A stretch of 64,000 nucleotides of DNA from Prorocentrum cordatum (GCA_963575745.1 CAUYUJ010018704.1:724497-788496), one strand, 5' to 3'. Counted from the first letter of the stretch, positions 52,151 through 63,164 are shown. Notes: a model not told the origin generated them from the sequence alone. Translations and numbers: made by a program.

Positions 52151-52990
52151 GCTGTCGCCCAGGTGACTTGCAGGGGCAATGTAGACATGCACGAGTGCGA
52201 TGCACGGGAAATGAACAGGAAGGGGAGGGGGGGGGGGGCGAACATGGAGAGGGCGGGGTGAATTCGGCAGGGGGTGTTCGTGGTAGATGCCCAGCGGGTT
52301 CGAATGGCAAGAAATCTACCAAGGTCGACCCACGCGGACAAACGGGCGAGACTGGTTTTTTGGCGGGAGGGGTTGGCGGGGGGAAGTGGCAGGTGGGAGG
52401 AAGAAAGTTGTTGGGGGGAAGAACGGCGGCAGGGTTGGCGGGCGGAAAAAGGGCTGTTAGGGGAGAGGGCAGGTGGGGAGGAATGGGAGTCGTCAACCAG
52501 GAAGTGGGAGCCTTGCCACCGATATCCTTTCTGCCGAAATGGCGCCCCCGCCGACTTGCGAAGCTCCCAGCGATGGCTTCGCATAACCTAGAACAAAGTC
52601 TGAAACCCTGGCCCTCGAAAGCAGCCGCGAACAACCGCGTACAGCGTACTGAGTGCGTGAACGCGCATGCGACGGGCGAGCAGAGCTGTCGGCCCAACGT
52701 CGCAGAATCTGAATCCTCTCCAAAAAGGTGTTCCCATGTGAACCCTGCCCTGCATCTGCACCCCACCCCCGCGATGTCTACACATATGGGGGCAAGGGAG
52801 GTGGCGAATTCGAACGGCCCCCCCCCCCGCCCCCCGAACGCGTCGATCCGCACCCCGACCGTGCATTTCTTAGGGGGGAGGGGGGGGCAATGGGGGCGGG
52901 GGGCGGGGGTCTGGCTCAACTGGGACCACCGACCGCATTCCCTTCCCTATTGGCCGCACTCATCACCCGAATATTCAAGAATGCAAAGGC

Positions 52991-53819
52991 CTACTTGCCG
53001 AGCAGCTTCCTGCGCAGCTCGAGGGCTCCGGCCTTGTCAAGGCCTGCCCCCTGACACGAAGCTTTCAGAACACGCTGGATCAAAAGAGCGTGCTGGGCCG
53101 ACTGGGACTCACTTATCTCTAAAAAGAGCCTGGGCTTCCCCGAATCGGCGTCTGTGAAGCAGATGTATGACTTCGTCGCTGCGTACGCTGTCTTGAGGGC
53201 GCCCAAGGACGGGTGGGCCAAGGTTCTCAGCAGGCCGCTGCCGTGGGCCCCCCGCTTGGGCTTCTCGGGGGTGGTCTTGGCCTTGCTGGGGCCCGTGACC
53301 TCGGCCTTCTTGGACCTCGTGGCCTTCTTGGAGGTCTTGATCTCGGTCTCAAGCGGGATTGGGCGCGAATGGGCGGGTAAAGAAGAGGAGCAGAAGGATA
53401 ATGAGGAGGACGAGGGGGAGAAGGGGGGGGGGGGCGGAGGGCGCGGAGGAGGAGGAGGAGGAGGAGAATGGGAAGGGTGGGGATGAGAGACAGAAGCAGG
53501 GGGGGAGGAGAGGGAAGAGGCGGAGGATGATGAGGAGGATCCTCCTTCTCCTCCTCCTCATCCCTCCTCCTTCTCCTCCTCCTCTTCCTTCTTCCTTCTT
53601 CCCTCCTCCTCATTCCTTCCCTCTTCCCTCTCCTCCTCCTCCCTCATTCCGTTCTTTCTTCCTATTCCTCCTCCCTCATCCCTCTTCCCTCGAAGGTGTC
53701 CCCGCGCCCCCCTCCCTGCGAGCCTTGAGCGCTCTCTTCTTCGGGTTGACCACCTTCGAGCCGCGGGCTGTCTCCATCAAGTCAGCCTCGTCGTCGGACT
53801 CGTGGCGGCCGCTCTTCAT
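52991..53819 (-). CDS. Two-exon unknown protein, Lys-rich linker
   Basis: Exon 1 candidate starts with ATG at 53819 and reads MKSGRHESDDEADLMETARG, SKVVNPKKRALKARREGG (to about 53700); the in-frame extension upstream is possible. Exon 2, about 53345-52991, reads ETEIKTSKKATRSKKAEVTG, PSKAKTTPEKPKRGAHGSGL, LRTLAHPSLGALKTAYAATK, YICFTDADSGKPRLFLEISE, QHALLIQRVLKASCQGAG and ends LRRKLLGK-stop. The 350 bp between are GGA/CCT-rich and probably intron; the exact join is unresolved. The basic linker suggests nucleic-acid binding, but that is inference only. Confidence 0.5.
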
Positions 53820-54568
53820 CCCCGCGGCGAGCGCCTCGCTCGCGCAGGGGGGGGGAGGTCAGAACGGCGTGGGGGCGTGGTTTGGAAAGGGAGCTCGTGT
53901 TCGGGACGCGGCTAATTTTACGTTCCGTCGGTTCGTTTCCTTTTGGATGCGTTCGGCTCGTCTTCGAGATCGAGGGCTGCTTCGGTTTCGAAGGGTTCGC
54001 TTCGTTTTCGGTTCGGCGCATCGCCCATGTCGGCTGCTATGGGGGGGGGGGGCGCCGCATGCCAAAAAGGTAGGGGCGTGGGCAGCGCGTGGGAAGGGGG
54101 CGGGGGGGCAGCATGCGGGGAGGGGGCGGGGGCGGGGGGAAGGGTGCGATTGGGCAAGGCGGTGGTCATGATGCATTGGCGGCAGGTTGGGGAGATCGAT
54201 GGTAGAGTAATGGAGGAAGACGGGGGCAGGGCTGCATGCATATTGGAAGACGAGGAGGAGGATGGGGAGGATAATGATGATCAGAAGGAAGACATTGTAG
54301 GATGTAACACATTTGAGGGCGGATGGGGTAGTAACGCATGAATGATGGAATGCGCTGGAGGAGCGCAACGACTGGTCTCTGATGCAAGTTCCTTCTGGCT
54401 TCCCCAAACAGCCGTCCCAGAATGTTGCTTGTCAAAAGCGCAATCGCGAGGCAATCAGGAATCGATTCAGCGTAAAGCGAGGGCCGCTGTGAACCTGACA
54501 GTGCGACAGCAGCCGCGGCACAAGCAACGTGCAGCAACGTGCAGCAACGTGCAGCAGCCCTAGTGCTC

Positions 54569-55828
54569 CTAGCCTGAAATCTGCCCGTGCTTCATCCAGC
54601 GCGCGAGCGCTGCGAGCTCTTCATCCTCGTCATTGTCGCCACCGCCCGCGGAGATGGGGCTGGCGCACTTCGGCGGGCTCGCCACGCTCATGAGCGATGA
54701 AACTGACCTCCTGGCGCGAAGGGACACATCAGTCACGGCCTTCGGGCAGGGGACCTCGACCTTCGGGAACGGCACAGGCGGGAGGGGCACCTCCTCCACG
54801 ATGGGCTCAGGAGCGAGCGGAACCTTCGACAATTCTGCGTTGTTGGCCGTCGCCGTGGCTTGGGGTGGGCGAGCATACAGGGTGCTGCGCAAATCAAGCT
54901 TCTCGGCGAACTCTAAATCAGCTTTTAGGTTTTCAAAAGGATGAAAACGTTCCCGACCATGGGGCCCCAGGCCCTGGAGTGAAAACTCTGGCGCTGCCTA
55001 CGGACCAGGAAGCATCGAGAACGCACGTTGATATTACATTCAACGGCTCCCCCCTCTGATTTGCACAGGCCCGAACCTCCTCCTACCCCAGGCGCGAAAC
55101 GGTGGAACCACCAACAACGCAAACCGTCCAGCCTCGACGGGCGTCGCCGCGTCGGTCGGCTGGGGCGCGTAGAGCTCGCAGCACTGGTCCGAAGGGGACT
55201 TCTTGACGATCTTCTGCCACTTCGGGGGCGGCGTCGACACCGTGTGCGGCGCGGGCGACGATGAGCCAGCTGCTGACGACGCCGCCCGCTTGGGAAGGCT
55301 CGGCTTCGGAACAACGCCGATGGCCAGGGACGGAGTCGGCGCGCCCTTGTCGATGTCCTCGTCGGCGTGGCCTTCGGGCTCCACCGCGGGCGAGGTGGGC
55401 GACAAGGGCGCAGCATCAGCAGGTGGAGTTGGCGACGAGGGCGGGTCCTCCTGTTCTGCTGGCGGATCATCTTCTTCTAGATCATCAGCGGGCTCCGACT
55501 CGGCCGCTTCTGTCGCTGGGGGCTGATCTTCTGAAGCCTCTGCCGACTCGGCCGCTGCTGCCCCTGCCGACTCGGCCGCGCCTGCCTCGCCATCCACCTC
55601 AGTGCCCAATCCAGACGGCATGCACCTCGGCGACATCCCGCCTCGGCTGAGCGTGAATTTTCCTGGCATCATGCCGCTGGCGATCCACTGCTGGCGCCGT
55701 GCCACGGCAACGCACTTCGGGCGAGAACCGCAGACAGTCGGCTGTGGCGCCAGGGGCCCAGTTGGCGACAAGCCGTCGGAGGCGCCAGCGGCAGGGGGCG
55801 GCGCGCCGTCGGGATGCAGCACCTTCAT
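54569..55828 (-). CDS. Two-exon unknown protein, acidic/Pro-Ala-rich, with leader-like sequence upstream
   Basis: ATG at 55828: MKVLHPDGAPPPAAGASDGL, PTVCGSRPKCVAVARRQQWI, then a long acidic low-complexity part (SAEASEDQPPATEAAESEPA, DDLEEDDPPAEQEDPPSSPT) and PPPKWQKIVKKSPSDQCCEL, YAPQPTDAATPVE. The second exon starts about 54912 after GCTGATTTAG and reads FAEKLDLRSTLYARPPQATA, NAELSKVPLAPEPIVEEVPL, then DEDEELAALARWMKHGQISG-stop (54571-54569). The donor of exon 1 (near 55120) is unclear. Disordered regulatory or scaffold character; no domain is recognised. Confidence 0.5.
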
Positions 55829-55869
55829 GGTGCGCGCGCCCGGTGGCGGAGCCCGCCGTCACCTGAGAA

Positions 55870-55891
55870 CGTGAAGCCCACATGGCTACGG
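55870..55891 (-). promoter_or_regulatory. Possible relict spliced leader
   Basis: Minus strand CCGTAGCCAT (identical to leader positions 2-11) continues GTGGGCTTCACG, against TTTGGCTCAAG in the leader: two substitutions, one insertion and one further change. It lies 42 nt before the ATG at 55828, with an AG acceptor (TTCTCAG) between them. Confidence 0.45.
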
Positions 55892-56260
55892 GTCTGGAGG
55901 AGTGGAGGATGGTGGGTGGGAGAGGGCCTCAAATATCACATTTCAACAACTTGAGTTGAGGGTGCGGGGTGGGGGGGGGGGGCTTCGGGAAACTGGCAGA
56001 GAGGCTGGATGCCGCCAAGAGAGGCCACTATTGGGCAATGGAGGAAGGCGGGGTTGCTTGAAATCGGGGATGGGAGGGTGCCGCTTGGGAATGGAATTTT
56101 GGGGAGGGATGCGGAGAGGGGGCTGGAGGGGGCGTCGAGACTGTAGCCTTTTGATGTTTTTTGAAGGGGGGGGTGCTGGCTGAGCTTGAACTCGCAAGGT
56201 CGCGTCGAACCCCGTGGGAGAAGTGAGATCTGATCCGTCCCTTCGTTGTTTTATGATGTT

Positions 56261-56320
56261 TCGTGTGTGTGCGTGTGTGTGTGTGCGCGCGTGCGCGCGC
56301 GTGCGCGCGTGCGTGCGCGG
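56261..56320. repeat. Alternating TG/CG tract (Z-DNA-prone)
   Basis: GTGTGTGTGCGTGTGTGTGT then GTGCGCGCGTGCGCGCGCGT: about 60 bp of strict purine-pyrimidine alternation. Confidence 0.9.
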
Positions 56321-56512
56321 CTGGGGGGGGGGCAGGTCATTTGAACAGTCGCTTTATTTTTAGCTTGAGAAGGTTTCGTGTGTTCCCTTTCTGGGCTTCT
56401 GCTGGCATGCGTTTTCGGGCGCGCGCAGCCTGTCGTTGGCTTCGCGCGTCGCTTGGAAGCAAGAAGGATTACACCAGGGCGCTCCTCCTCGATCATCCCC
56501 CCCCGCCCCATC

Positions 56513-56538
56513 TCTCTCTCTCTCTCTCTCTCGTTCTC

Positions 56539-56575
<37 letters not shown>

Positions 56576-56612
56576 CCTTCTCTTTTTCTCTTCCTCTCTC
56601 TCCCCCCTCTCT

Positions 56613-56643
<31 letters not shown>

Positions 56644-56645
56644 TC

Positions 56646-56686
<41 letters not shown>

Positions 56687-56721
56687 TCTCTCTCTCCTCT
56701 CCTCTCTCTCTCTCTCTCCTA

Positions 56722-56754
<33 letters not shown>

Positions 56755-56781
56755 CTCTCTACTCTCTCTTTCTCCTCTCCT

Positions 56782-56833
<52 letters not shown>
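56513..56833. repeat. Long (CT)n microsatellite with CCCC and CTTC interruptions
   Basis: About 320 bp almost entirely of CT and TCTCC. Next to it is copy 2 of the inverted-duplicate segment (56844-56990), as GA repeats are next to copy 1 at 49.3 kb. Confidence 0.95.
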
Positions 56834-56834
<1 letters not shown>

Positions 56835-56843
56835 CATCCCCCC

Positions 56844-56990
56844 CCTGGGCGTGAAGCGATCTAGTGCGCGTCTCCGTTCCTTCCCCTGCTTTGCCCCCCC
56901 ATTTCCCTTGGTCGCCTGCCTCCTTTTTTCTTCCCGCTCCACCTCCACCTTGTCCCCATTCCATGCCCATCCTTTTCGGTTTCCTCCTCC
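56844..56990 (+). repeat. Inverted-duplicate segment, copy 2
   Basis: CCCCCTGGGCGTGAAGCGAT, CTAGTGCGCGTCTCCGTTCC, CCATTTCCCTTGGTCGCCTG, CTTCCCGCTCCACCTCCACC, CATCCTTTTCGGTTTCCTCC, the reverse complement of 49196-49345. Confidence 0.85.
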
Positions 56991-57199
56991 CCGCCCTCAT
57001 CGTCGTCCACCCTTCTCTTTCTCCTCCCGCCTCCCCCCATCATCCCCCTTCGCCCTAAACCTCCGCTCCAGATGGGCAACGGACTGAAGATTTGAAAAAG
57101 TTCGAGAAACGAAGAGGGACCATAACAAGCAATAAAATCTGAACGCGCACGGGGTATCAACATAAAAACGAACGTCTCAAAACTATCGCCCTCGACATC

Positions 57200-57683
57200 G
57201 TCGTCGTCGGGCAGCCTGTCCAGCACGGCTGCGCACGCTGTGCGCAGGGGGGCGAAGGGGATCTCGGCGTCTGGGCTGGCTGCCAGCAGCACTGCCACCT
57301 GGGGCAGGAGGGGGCAGGGAGGGTGAAGGATAAATACAACTAATGAACAATGAGATTCAGAGGAGGCGCCCCGACCCCCCTCTCCTCTGGATCGTGGAGG
57401 GGGTTGGGAAAGCCTCCTCTGATTCTTGAAGCCCCCCCCCCCCCCTCCCCCCCGCCATCAGGAGGGTTGGCAGAGGGGAAAAAAACGGGCGTGGTTCAAA
57501 CTGCCAACCACCAGGCCGTCCATGGCCGCGATGCTCGGGCCGTGGGCCGCGTGGTCCTTGTGCAGAAAGTAGTAGTGCCCCAGATTGAATGAGCTCTTTA
57601 CCCCCTCCAGCGCGATATACTCTAACACGGAACGGCCCAATGGGGAAACGCCATCAAACTCGGCGCCCGCGGACATCCGTCCG
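57200..57683 (-). CDS. Two adjoining exons of an unknown gene
   Basis: Exon 57683-57512 after acceptor TTTACCCCCTCCAG reads MSAGAEFDGVSPLGRSVLEY, IALEGVKSSFNLGHYYFLHK, DHAAHGPSIAAMDGL. A GT-AG intron of 213 nt (57511-57299; donor GGCCTG|GTGGTT, acceptor CTGCCCCAG) joins in phase 0 to VAVLLAASPDAEIPFAPLRT, ACAAVLDRLPDDDDVEGDSF. The end of the second exon (near 57190) and any further exons are not resolved. Helical repeat-like text; no family is assigned. Confidence 0.55.
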
Positions 57684-57900
57684 CTGGAGGGGGTAAAGAG
57701 CCCGCGCAGGGGCGGGGCGAGAGTGCCCTTGGCCAAAATGGCTTAGCGGCGCTCCTTCTCCTCCTCGTATTCGCCCTTCTCTTTCCCCCCTCCTCCTTGT
57801 CCTTTCTTCCCCTCTCCCCCCCTCCTCCCCCTTGGAAGCCCTCTTCCTCCTTCTCCTTCCCCTGTCCATCTTCCCCCCTCCCCCCTGTCATTTTAAAGGT
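57683..57900. other. CCT-rich DNA, no gene seen
   Basis: After a short in-frame stretch upstream of the acceptor at 57684, the sequence is CCTCCT/CTTCC-rich up to 57890. Nothing else is supported. Confidence 0.4.
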
Positions 57901-57952
57901 CGGCAGTCGACCTGCGGGGCTTCGCAGAAGCCTTCGGCCCCATGGCAAAGCT

Positions 57953-58082
57953 CTCTCTCTCTCTCTCTCTCGCTCTCTCTCCCTCTCTCTCTCAGCTCTC
58001 AGCTCTCACTTCTCAACTCTCTCTCTCTCTCTCTCTCTCTCCCCCTACATCCTACATATATATATATATATATGTATATCTA
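57953..58082. repeat. (CT)n followed by (TA)n microsatellite
   Basis: CT repeats to 58042, then CTACATATATATATATATAT to 58082. Confidence 0.95.
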
Positions 58083-58257
58083 TCAGTGCCGAGATCTCCA
58101 GTTGTCTCCCTGTCCCGCTCAGTCCCGAGATCCCCGCCTCCTCATCGCCCCCCCGTTTCCAAGCGGGGAAAAGGAATATGAAGGGGAAATGGAAGAAGAG
58201 GAGGGATGACAAGAATGGAGGAAGAGGGGAGTTTTTTTTTATCCCGCACAACCCTCA

Positions 58258-58674
58258 GCGCCGCATGAAGTACAAGCGGTAGGGCAGGCACGGCACCCGC
58301 ACGTACCACTGCACCCGCACGCGGCCGTCTTCGCTCCACGACATCAGGATTTCGGAGCACCGCACGGGCATCAAGGTGAGCGCCCCAGGCTGACCTGGCG
58401 CCCACCCCTCGTCCACCTTCCAGCCCTCTCGGGGCCACTGGCCTCCATAGCCAGTGACCGCGATAAAATTTGGACACCCCGCCCACGGGCGGGGTGTCAT
58501 CTGCAGCAGAGCAGGGGCGATCCAGCTCCTGCTCGGCTTGCGGTTGCGCCCGCTGGTCATGGGGAGGCCTGGCGGGACCTCCCCAATCTCCACGACGCGC
58601 CATGGGATCCCGAGCCCTGGGGGGGCGGGCCCCCCATCGTGCTCAATCCACAGGCACGTGGCGTCCACCTCCAT
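58258..58674 (-). CDS. Unknown 139-aa protein
   Basis: ATG at 58674 in a GCCATGG context, a few bases after a leader-like GGGCTCAAG and a pyrimidine-rich stretch that could serve as trans-splice acceptor. Reads MEVDATCLWIEHDGGPAPPG, LGIPWRVVEIGEVPPGLPMT, SWIAPALLQMTPRPWAGCPN, FIAVTGYGGQWPREGWKVDE, LMPVRCSEILMSWSEDGRVR, VQWYVRVPCLPYRLYFMRR-stop (58257-58255). Trp-rich and beta-like in feel; no domain is recognised. The single uninterrupted frame with a plausible start makes it a reasonable gene. Confidence 0.5.
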
Positions 58675-58678
58675 GGCG

Positions 58679-58693
58679 CTTGAGCCCAACGAA
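58679..58693 (-). promoter_or_regulatory. Weak leader-like sequence before the 139-aa ORF
   Basis: Minus strand TTCGTTGGGCTCAAG then CGCCATGG. The last eight bases GGCTCAAG and the preceding TT agree with the 3' end of the spliced leader; the rest does not. It could be coincidence. Confidence 0.25.
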
Positions 58694-58934
58694 GAAATAA
58701 GGAGAGGAGGGAGGAGCTGGAGCAGCTGAGAAAGGGCGGTCGGGTAGCAGGGGAAGAGAAGGGGCGGTGGGGGAGGATTTGGAAGATAACGACAGTCGGC
58801 ACGCAGAGGCGGGGGGGGGGGCAGGATGCGACAGAGATACGGAGGAGGACGAGGAGGAAGCACGGAGAGGAAGGACGTGAAAGGGACAAGAAGGAGAGGA
58901 AGCTCAAGCAAGTCGTCTGCCCACACCGATGTGA

Positions 58935-59272
58935 CAATCGTATGGCGTCAGATCATTGTCAGAACATTGATCTGACAATGACCTGACGTCAGATTATTGT
59001 CAGACCGAAACTGGTACGGTCAGACGAAACTCTTCTTTCATTGTCAGATCGCCCCCCCTGCTGTCGACGAACCCAGACCGATCCGCGACTGACTTGTTAC
59101 CGACCGCGACCGACTCCGCGACCGACATGCTACCGACCGCGACCGACATGTTACCGAAGGCGACCGCGACCGATATTGCCGCGACCGCTACCGATATTAC
59201 CGACCCACCCTGAACGCTACCGTCGCGACCGGTCGCACCTGGAAAATTCCAGGAATCAATGATCTGGGTTCG
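58935..59272 (+). mobile_element. Palindromic dispersed element, copy 2
   Basis: TGACGTCA palindromes first (58940-59010: CATTGTCAGAACATTGATCT with GACAATGACCTGACGTCAG), then TACCGACCGCGACCGAC-type repeats (59090-59240), then GGAATCAATGATCTGGG (59252-59268). Same parts and same end as 9165-9530, opposite orientation. Confidence 0.65.
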
Positions 59273-59389
59273 CCGTTGTGTTCGAAATCGAGGAGGAGGG
59301 AGCTGGGGATGTTGGAATGAAACCGATCAGGGCGCGCCGAAGACGCCGCCGAAGGCCCGCTGTCACTTGCGCCCGTTTACGCAACGTGT

Positions 59390-59960
59390 TAAATGGCTCT
59401 GTTCAGCTTCTCAGAGATCCGAGAAGAACGCGTTGAAACAATTGAGCCGGACGACGACTCCCATGCCGCGCCCTCCCAGTCGCGCGGTGCGATCCCCACG
59501 CGTAGGCGACGCAGGTGTCGGCGCGACGCATGTGATTGCGATCTGCCTACGCTCTCCTTTGTTCTACATGAATGTGATGCAGGGGTCGCTGCGGGCGTTG
59601 CATGCCTGGGAACTACTGTGAATGCCGCGCCAGATGCTGTTGCGAATGCGCCCTGGGCCGGGGCTTTGCGATGGAGAACGCAACTTTGCGTCTGGAGCCG
59701 CGGATGCACAGGAAAGGGACTCGCTCCAGCAGGCCGATCTTCTATACAAGTACGTTGCCCGAGAACCCCCCGGACTTCTTCCTTGAGCAGGTGGAGATCT
59801 TGCCAGGCCCCGGGGGCCTCCTGAATGCAGACAGCGTCGCGGCATGGGCGACCCGAAACAGCTGGTCGATTCTCGACCGAAGCATGGCATGGCTAGCAGC
59901 CAGCCCTCCGCAGAGAGATCTGGCGTTCCAAGTCGCACTCGAGAGGTCGGCGCAGGGGTA
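59390..59960 (-). pseudogene. LINE endonuclease relic
   Basis: Minus strand from about 59956 reads SATWNARSLCGGLAASHAML, RSRIDQLFRVAHA, the usual opening of an endonuclease/exonuclease/phosphatase domain in dinoflagellate LINEs. A frame change then gives RDAVCIQEAPGAWQDLHLLK, EEVRGVLG (the D-x-x-C-x-Q-E metal-binding block), and later HRKAPAQGAFATASG. No reverse transcriptase follows; the sequence runs into the palindromic element at 59.27 kb. Frame breaks make it non-functional. Confidence 0.55.
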
Positions 59961-60199
59961 AAATGGGTTGGCCGCGAAGGAAGGAGGCCCTGCCCCAGAC
60001 AAAGAAGACGGCGAAGACAAGCTGGACACGGCAGGGGAAAAGGAAGCCGAATGAGAGCATGAGGCCGAGCATGCAGAACTGGAGCTCGACGAGGACGATG
60101 ACCGCCGCGTGGTTGAAATAACTGAAGACCGTATAATTGAAGTAGCCTGGCACCCGCGCGGGTCAAACACATGGCCGGACGCATTTGACATGTTGAACC

Positions 60200-61184
60200 C
60201 TATTCGATGGCACTCCAAATCATTGACGAGATTTGGTCCTTGCTCATCTCGATGATTTTGGACATCTCGATGTCTGGCTCCAGGTTGGCGGACGTGTCGG
60301 CTTTGTCGGTCATTGTGCACAGGATGAAGGCCCCCCCGTCCTTTGTGAAAGAGGCAACCCCTTTCATGACCATTCCCTCCCAGGGCAATTCTGTCCGAGC
60401 TTCTTGCGAACAAAATGCTGCGACACGCCCTGTCGCACTCTGCTCAGGACCAGATTGCGACGACGGACGTCGAGATTGGCACCGCGACGAGCACGGAATT
60501 TGGGAAGGCCCTTGGCGTTCTCGAACTTCAAACCTGTGTTCTTGACAAGTTCCGCACATGCTTTCGCATCGGTGGCAATCTCGGATGAGACCCTGAGGGC
60601 TTAGTTGAGGCGATGAGCGGTAACGAGGTAGGACGATTGACGTGCGACAGAAGATGCGGGATACCCTTCTCATTCATGAACGGGACCACGACGAGACTGC
60701 AACCAACCATTCGGGATCCTCTTGGGGTCGGAGTCTTGCTCGTTGCTGCCCGATCCGGTGAGCGCCGATGTGCAAGGCCCCACCCACTGCCCGCGTTGCC
60801 ACACATAAACACTAGAAACACTGGAAACTGACAAGAGTTTGAGCGAATGCTGGAAGCATCTGGACTGGACTGGCTCTCAAAAACTGTGGCCTCCAATTTG
60901 GCGGGTCGGGTTGCTTCCTGGGCTGCGTCAATCCCTCTGCTGATCAGAACCTCCTGCGTGGACATCCTATCGCTGAGCACGGTGTAATCATTTTCGCAAC
61001 TTCTGACCGCAAACGGGATCCCCGCAAACTCTGACTTGGTAGCCATATTGGACCCCATACGCTGCAGCGGTGCCATAGTGGGGTCAGCGCGTTCCCTGCC
61101 GTCGGAGACCTTCGGGCGCACATGACGGTCTTCGTCACTCGACATGGCGACATCACCTGGCAGCGCACCGGCCGCGGAGGACAT
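60200..61184 (-). CDS. Multi-exon unknown gene, structure unresolved
   Basis: N-terminal piece from ATG at 61184 (or 61145): MSSAAGALPGDVAMSSDEDR, PTMAPLQRMGSNMATKSEFA, GIPFAVRSCENDYTVLSDRM, STQEVLISRGIDAAQEATRP, to about 60870. A later piece about 60595-60395 reads SEIATDAKACAELVKNTGLK, FENAKGLPKFRARRGANLDV, RRRNLVLSRVRQGVSQHFVR. A last piece about 60395-60200, in another frame, reads WEGMVMKGVASFTKDGGAFI, LCTMTDKADTSANLEPDIEM, SKIIEMSKDQISSMIWSAIE-stop. The pieces look like one protein, but the joins near 60680-60870 and 60395 are not settled; the latter may be a one-base indel. No family is recognised. Confidence 0.45.
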
Positions 61185-61269
61185 GGTGGTGTCCGTCCGG
61201 GCGCGACAGCCAGAGCGACCCTCTGGTGAGAGCTGCCCGCTCGAAAGGGACACTTTGAACCAAAGTGGC

Positions 61270-61490
61270 AACGGCAGGAGGAGGAGGAGGAGGAAGAGGA
61301 GGAGGAGGAGGAGGAGGAGGAGGAGGAGGAGGTGGAGGGGGGAGGGGGGGGGGGAGGGGAGGAGGAGGAGGAGGAGGAGGAGGAGGAGGAGGAGGAGGAG
61401 GAGGAGGAGAGAGGAGGAGGAGGAGGAGGAGGAGGAGGAGGGAGGAGGAGGAGGAGGAGGAGGAGGAGGAGGACGAGGAAGGAGGAGGAG
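61270..61490. repeat. Long GGA microsatellite
   Basis: About 220 bp of GGA/GAG with a GGGG-rich patch near 61335-61355. Confidence 0.95.
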
Positions 61491-61617
61491 GATGCGCGAG
61501 CAGACGAGGCGAGGAGGGGGCAGGAGCGAGAAGGGCCTGCGCAGCGAGGCACAGTGAGCCCGCAGCGCCGCCCGCCTGCCACGCTGAGAGCCATCCCGTG
61601 TCCACCGGTTTGGAGAG

Positions 61618-61825
61618 GTGCCAAGGATTGCACAACAAAAACAACCAGGATTGCAAAAAACCCGGGTTGTGTTTGCAATCCTTGGTTTTTTTTGGTTTGC
61701 AATCCGGTTTTTTTTTGCAATCCTTCGGGTTTGTTTTGCAATCCTTGGGTTTCTTTGCACAGGGTTGTTTTGCAATCTTTGTGTTTTTTTGTTTGCAATC
61801 CTTCGGTTTTTTTTGCGAGGCCTGC
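61618..61825. repeat. TTTGCAATCC tandem repeat (~25 bp)
   Basis: Seven to eight units of TTTGCAATCCTTSGGTTTTTT-type sequence, with T-run length and the TTGG/TTCG step varying; the first unit is inverted-like (GGATTGCACAACAAAAAC, GGATTGCAAAAAACCC). Frames read CNPWFFLVCNPVFFCN-type shadows. Confidence 0.9.
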
Positions 61826-61989
61826 GTGGGATGGGCACTTCCCGCCTTTCACGGGGCGAGAAGCTGCCGCAGATTTCGTAACAAAAGGGAGGGGGTCTCA
61901 GCCCTCCCAGACGAGAAGTTTTAGACCCTCCCAGATCATCCATGAAAGGGCGGCCCTTTGCCCAGACCCCCCCGAACCCTCCAAGACAG

Positions 61990-62900
61990 CTCAAATCAGA
62001 CCCCCCCCCAAATGTGACCCCCCCCGACTTTATTATGGAATCCAGAGTACCCGGATATGCCTCGCACTCGCACGCACACAAGAAGCCAACCGAACGCTCC
62101 CAAGTCGGGCAGGCACTCAGCTACCCCGCGGGTCGGCCCTCGGGAAACGACGGAGGGGAAGGCGCCGGGCCCCTCAAGTGGTAGTGACGGGAGGCGGCGA
62201 GGCAGCAGGCAGTGGCGGGGGGCAAGGTATGCACACACACACACACACACACCGCCACCCCGCCCGGCAGTCCGTTCCAACTGCACCGCGCATGCCGAAG
62301 CCACCTCCCCAACGCGATCACCACCACCACGACCACCACCACCACCCCCAAAGCCCCGCGAAGGACAGCCCGTTCCTGCGCCCCCGCACGATCCACCTGC
62401 TCATGCCGTCCCACTCTACCCCCTCACCCCTCCCCTCCCCCCTCCCCTCCCCTCTCCTCCCCGCACCCTCCCAAGCAGCGCATAGTATCGATATCCAACG
62501 CTGCCACGAGATCTCCTCGCCGGTGGACACGGATGAGTCTCGTCGGAGCGGCTCGAAGTATACAACCAATCGTCTGGTCGGCCTAGGGTCTCGTTGTATG
62601 GAGGCCCCTGCTCCCCAACCCGCGGGATGCTGGAGCGTCTATACACCGAACTCCCTCTCCGATCTCAGTGGCTCCTCGGCCGACCAGGCCCAGACCAGGG
62701 CGAGCGCGTGGGGACAACGGCAGCTCAGATCGCTCCCTGGACCCCTCCCGGGGTCCAAACGCACCTGTCTCCGAGGGGGCCCTCCCGGAGGCCACCTGGG
62801 CGACCACACACTCGCCATCGCTCGGACGCCCATTCCCTGTGTTTTTTTCGGTTTCGTTCGTGGTTTTTTCGCCAAATGATCAAGGATGCTCCTCGATGGT
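61990..62900. other. Repeat-rich, no gene supported
   Basis: Holds a CA microsatellite (62230-62252), CCACCACGACCACC-type steps (62320-62350) and CCTCCCCTCC (62430-62465). Frames on both strands are Pro/Arg/Ser-rich shadows. Confidence 0.4.
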
Positions 62901-63164
62901 TCTCGCCGAGAAAAAATGCACACGTCCGAGCGATGCCAGCGGATTCTACGCGACAGGACACGGCGAACCCACGCTGCGGCTGACGCGCGCCGCCGGCGCG
63001 CCGCACGCTGCCGCGGAGACGCGGGCGCCGACGCGCGACCGACCCTACGACGCGGGCAGCCGGCGCGCCCGTGTCGGTGCAGAAGATGGCCCGTTTTTTC
63101 GTTTTTTGGCTTGCGCCGCTCCCCGGCCGTGGCCTCCACGCGCCCCCCCCCCCCCCGACAGACG

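Noticed and set aside
51997-53157. 386-codon plus-strand frame
   Set aside because: Composition is Gly/Arg/Ala-rich shadow, and its 3' part is antisense to a better minus-strand exon (52991-53345).
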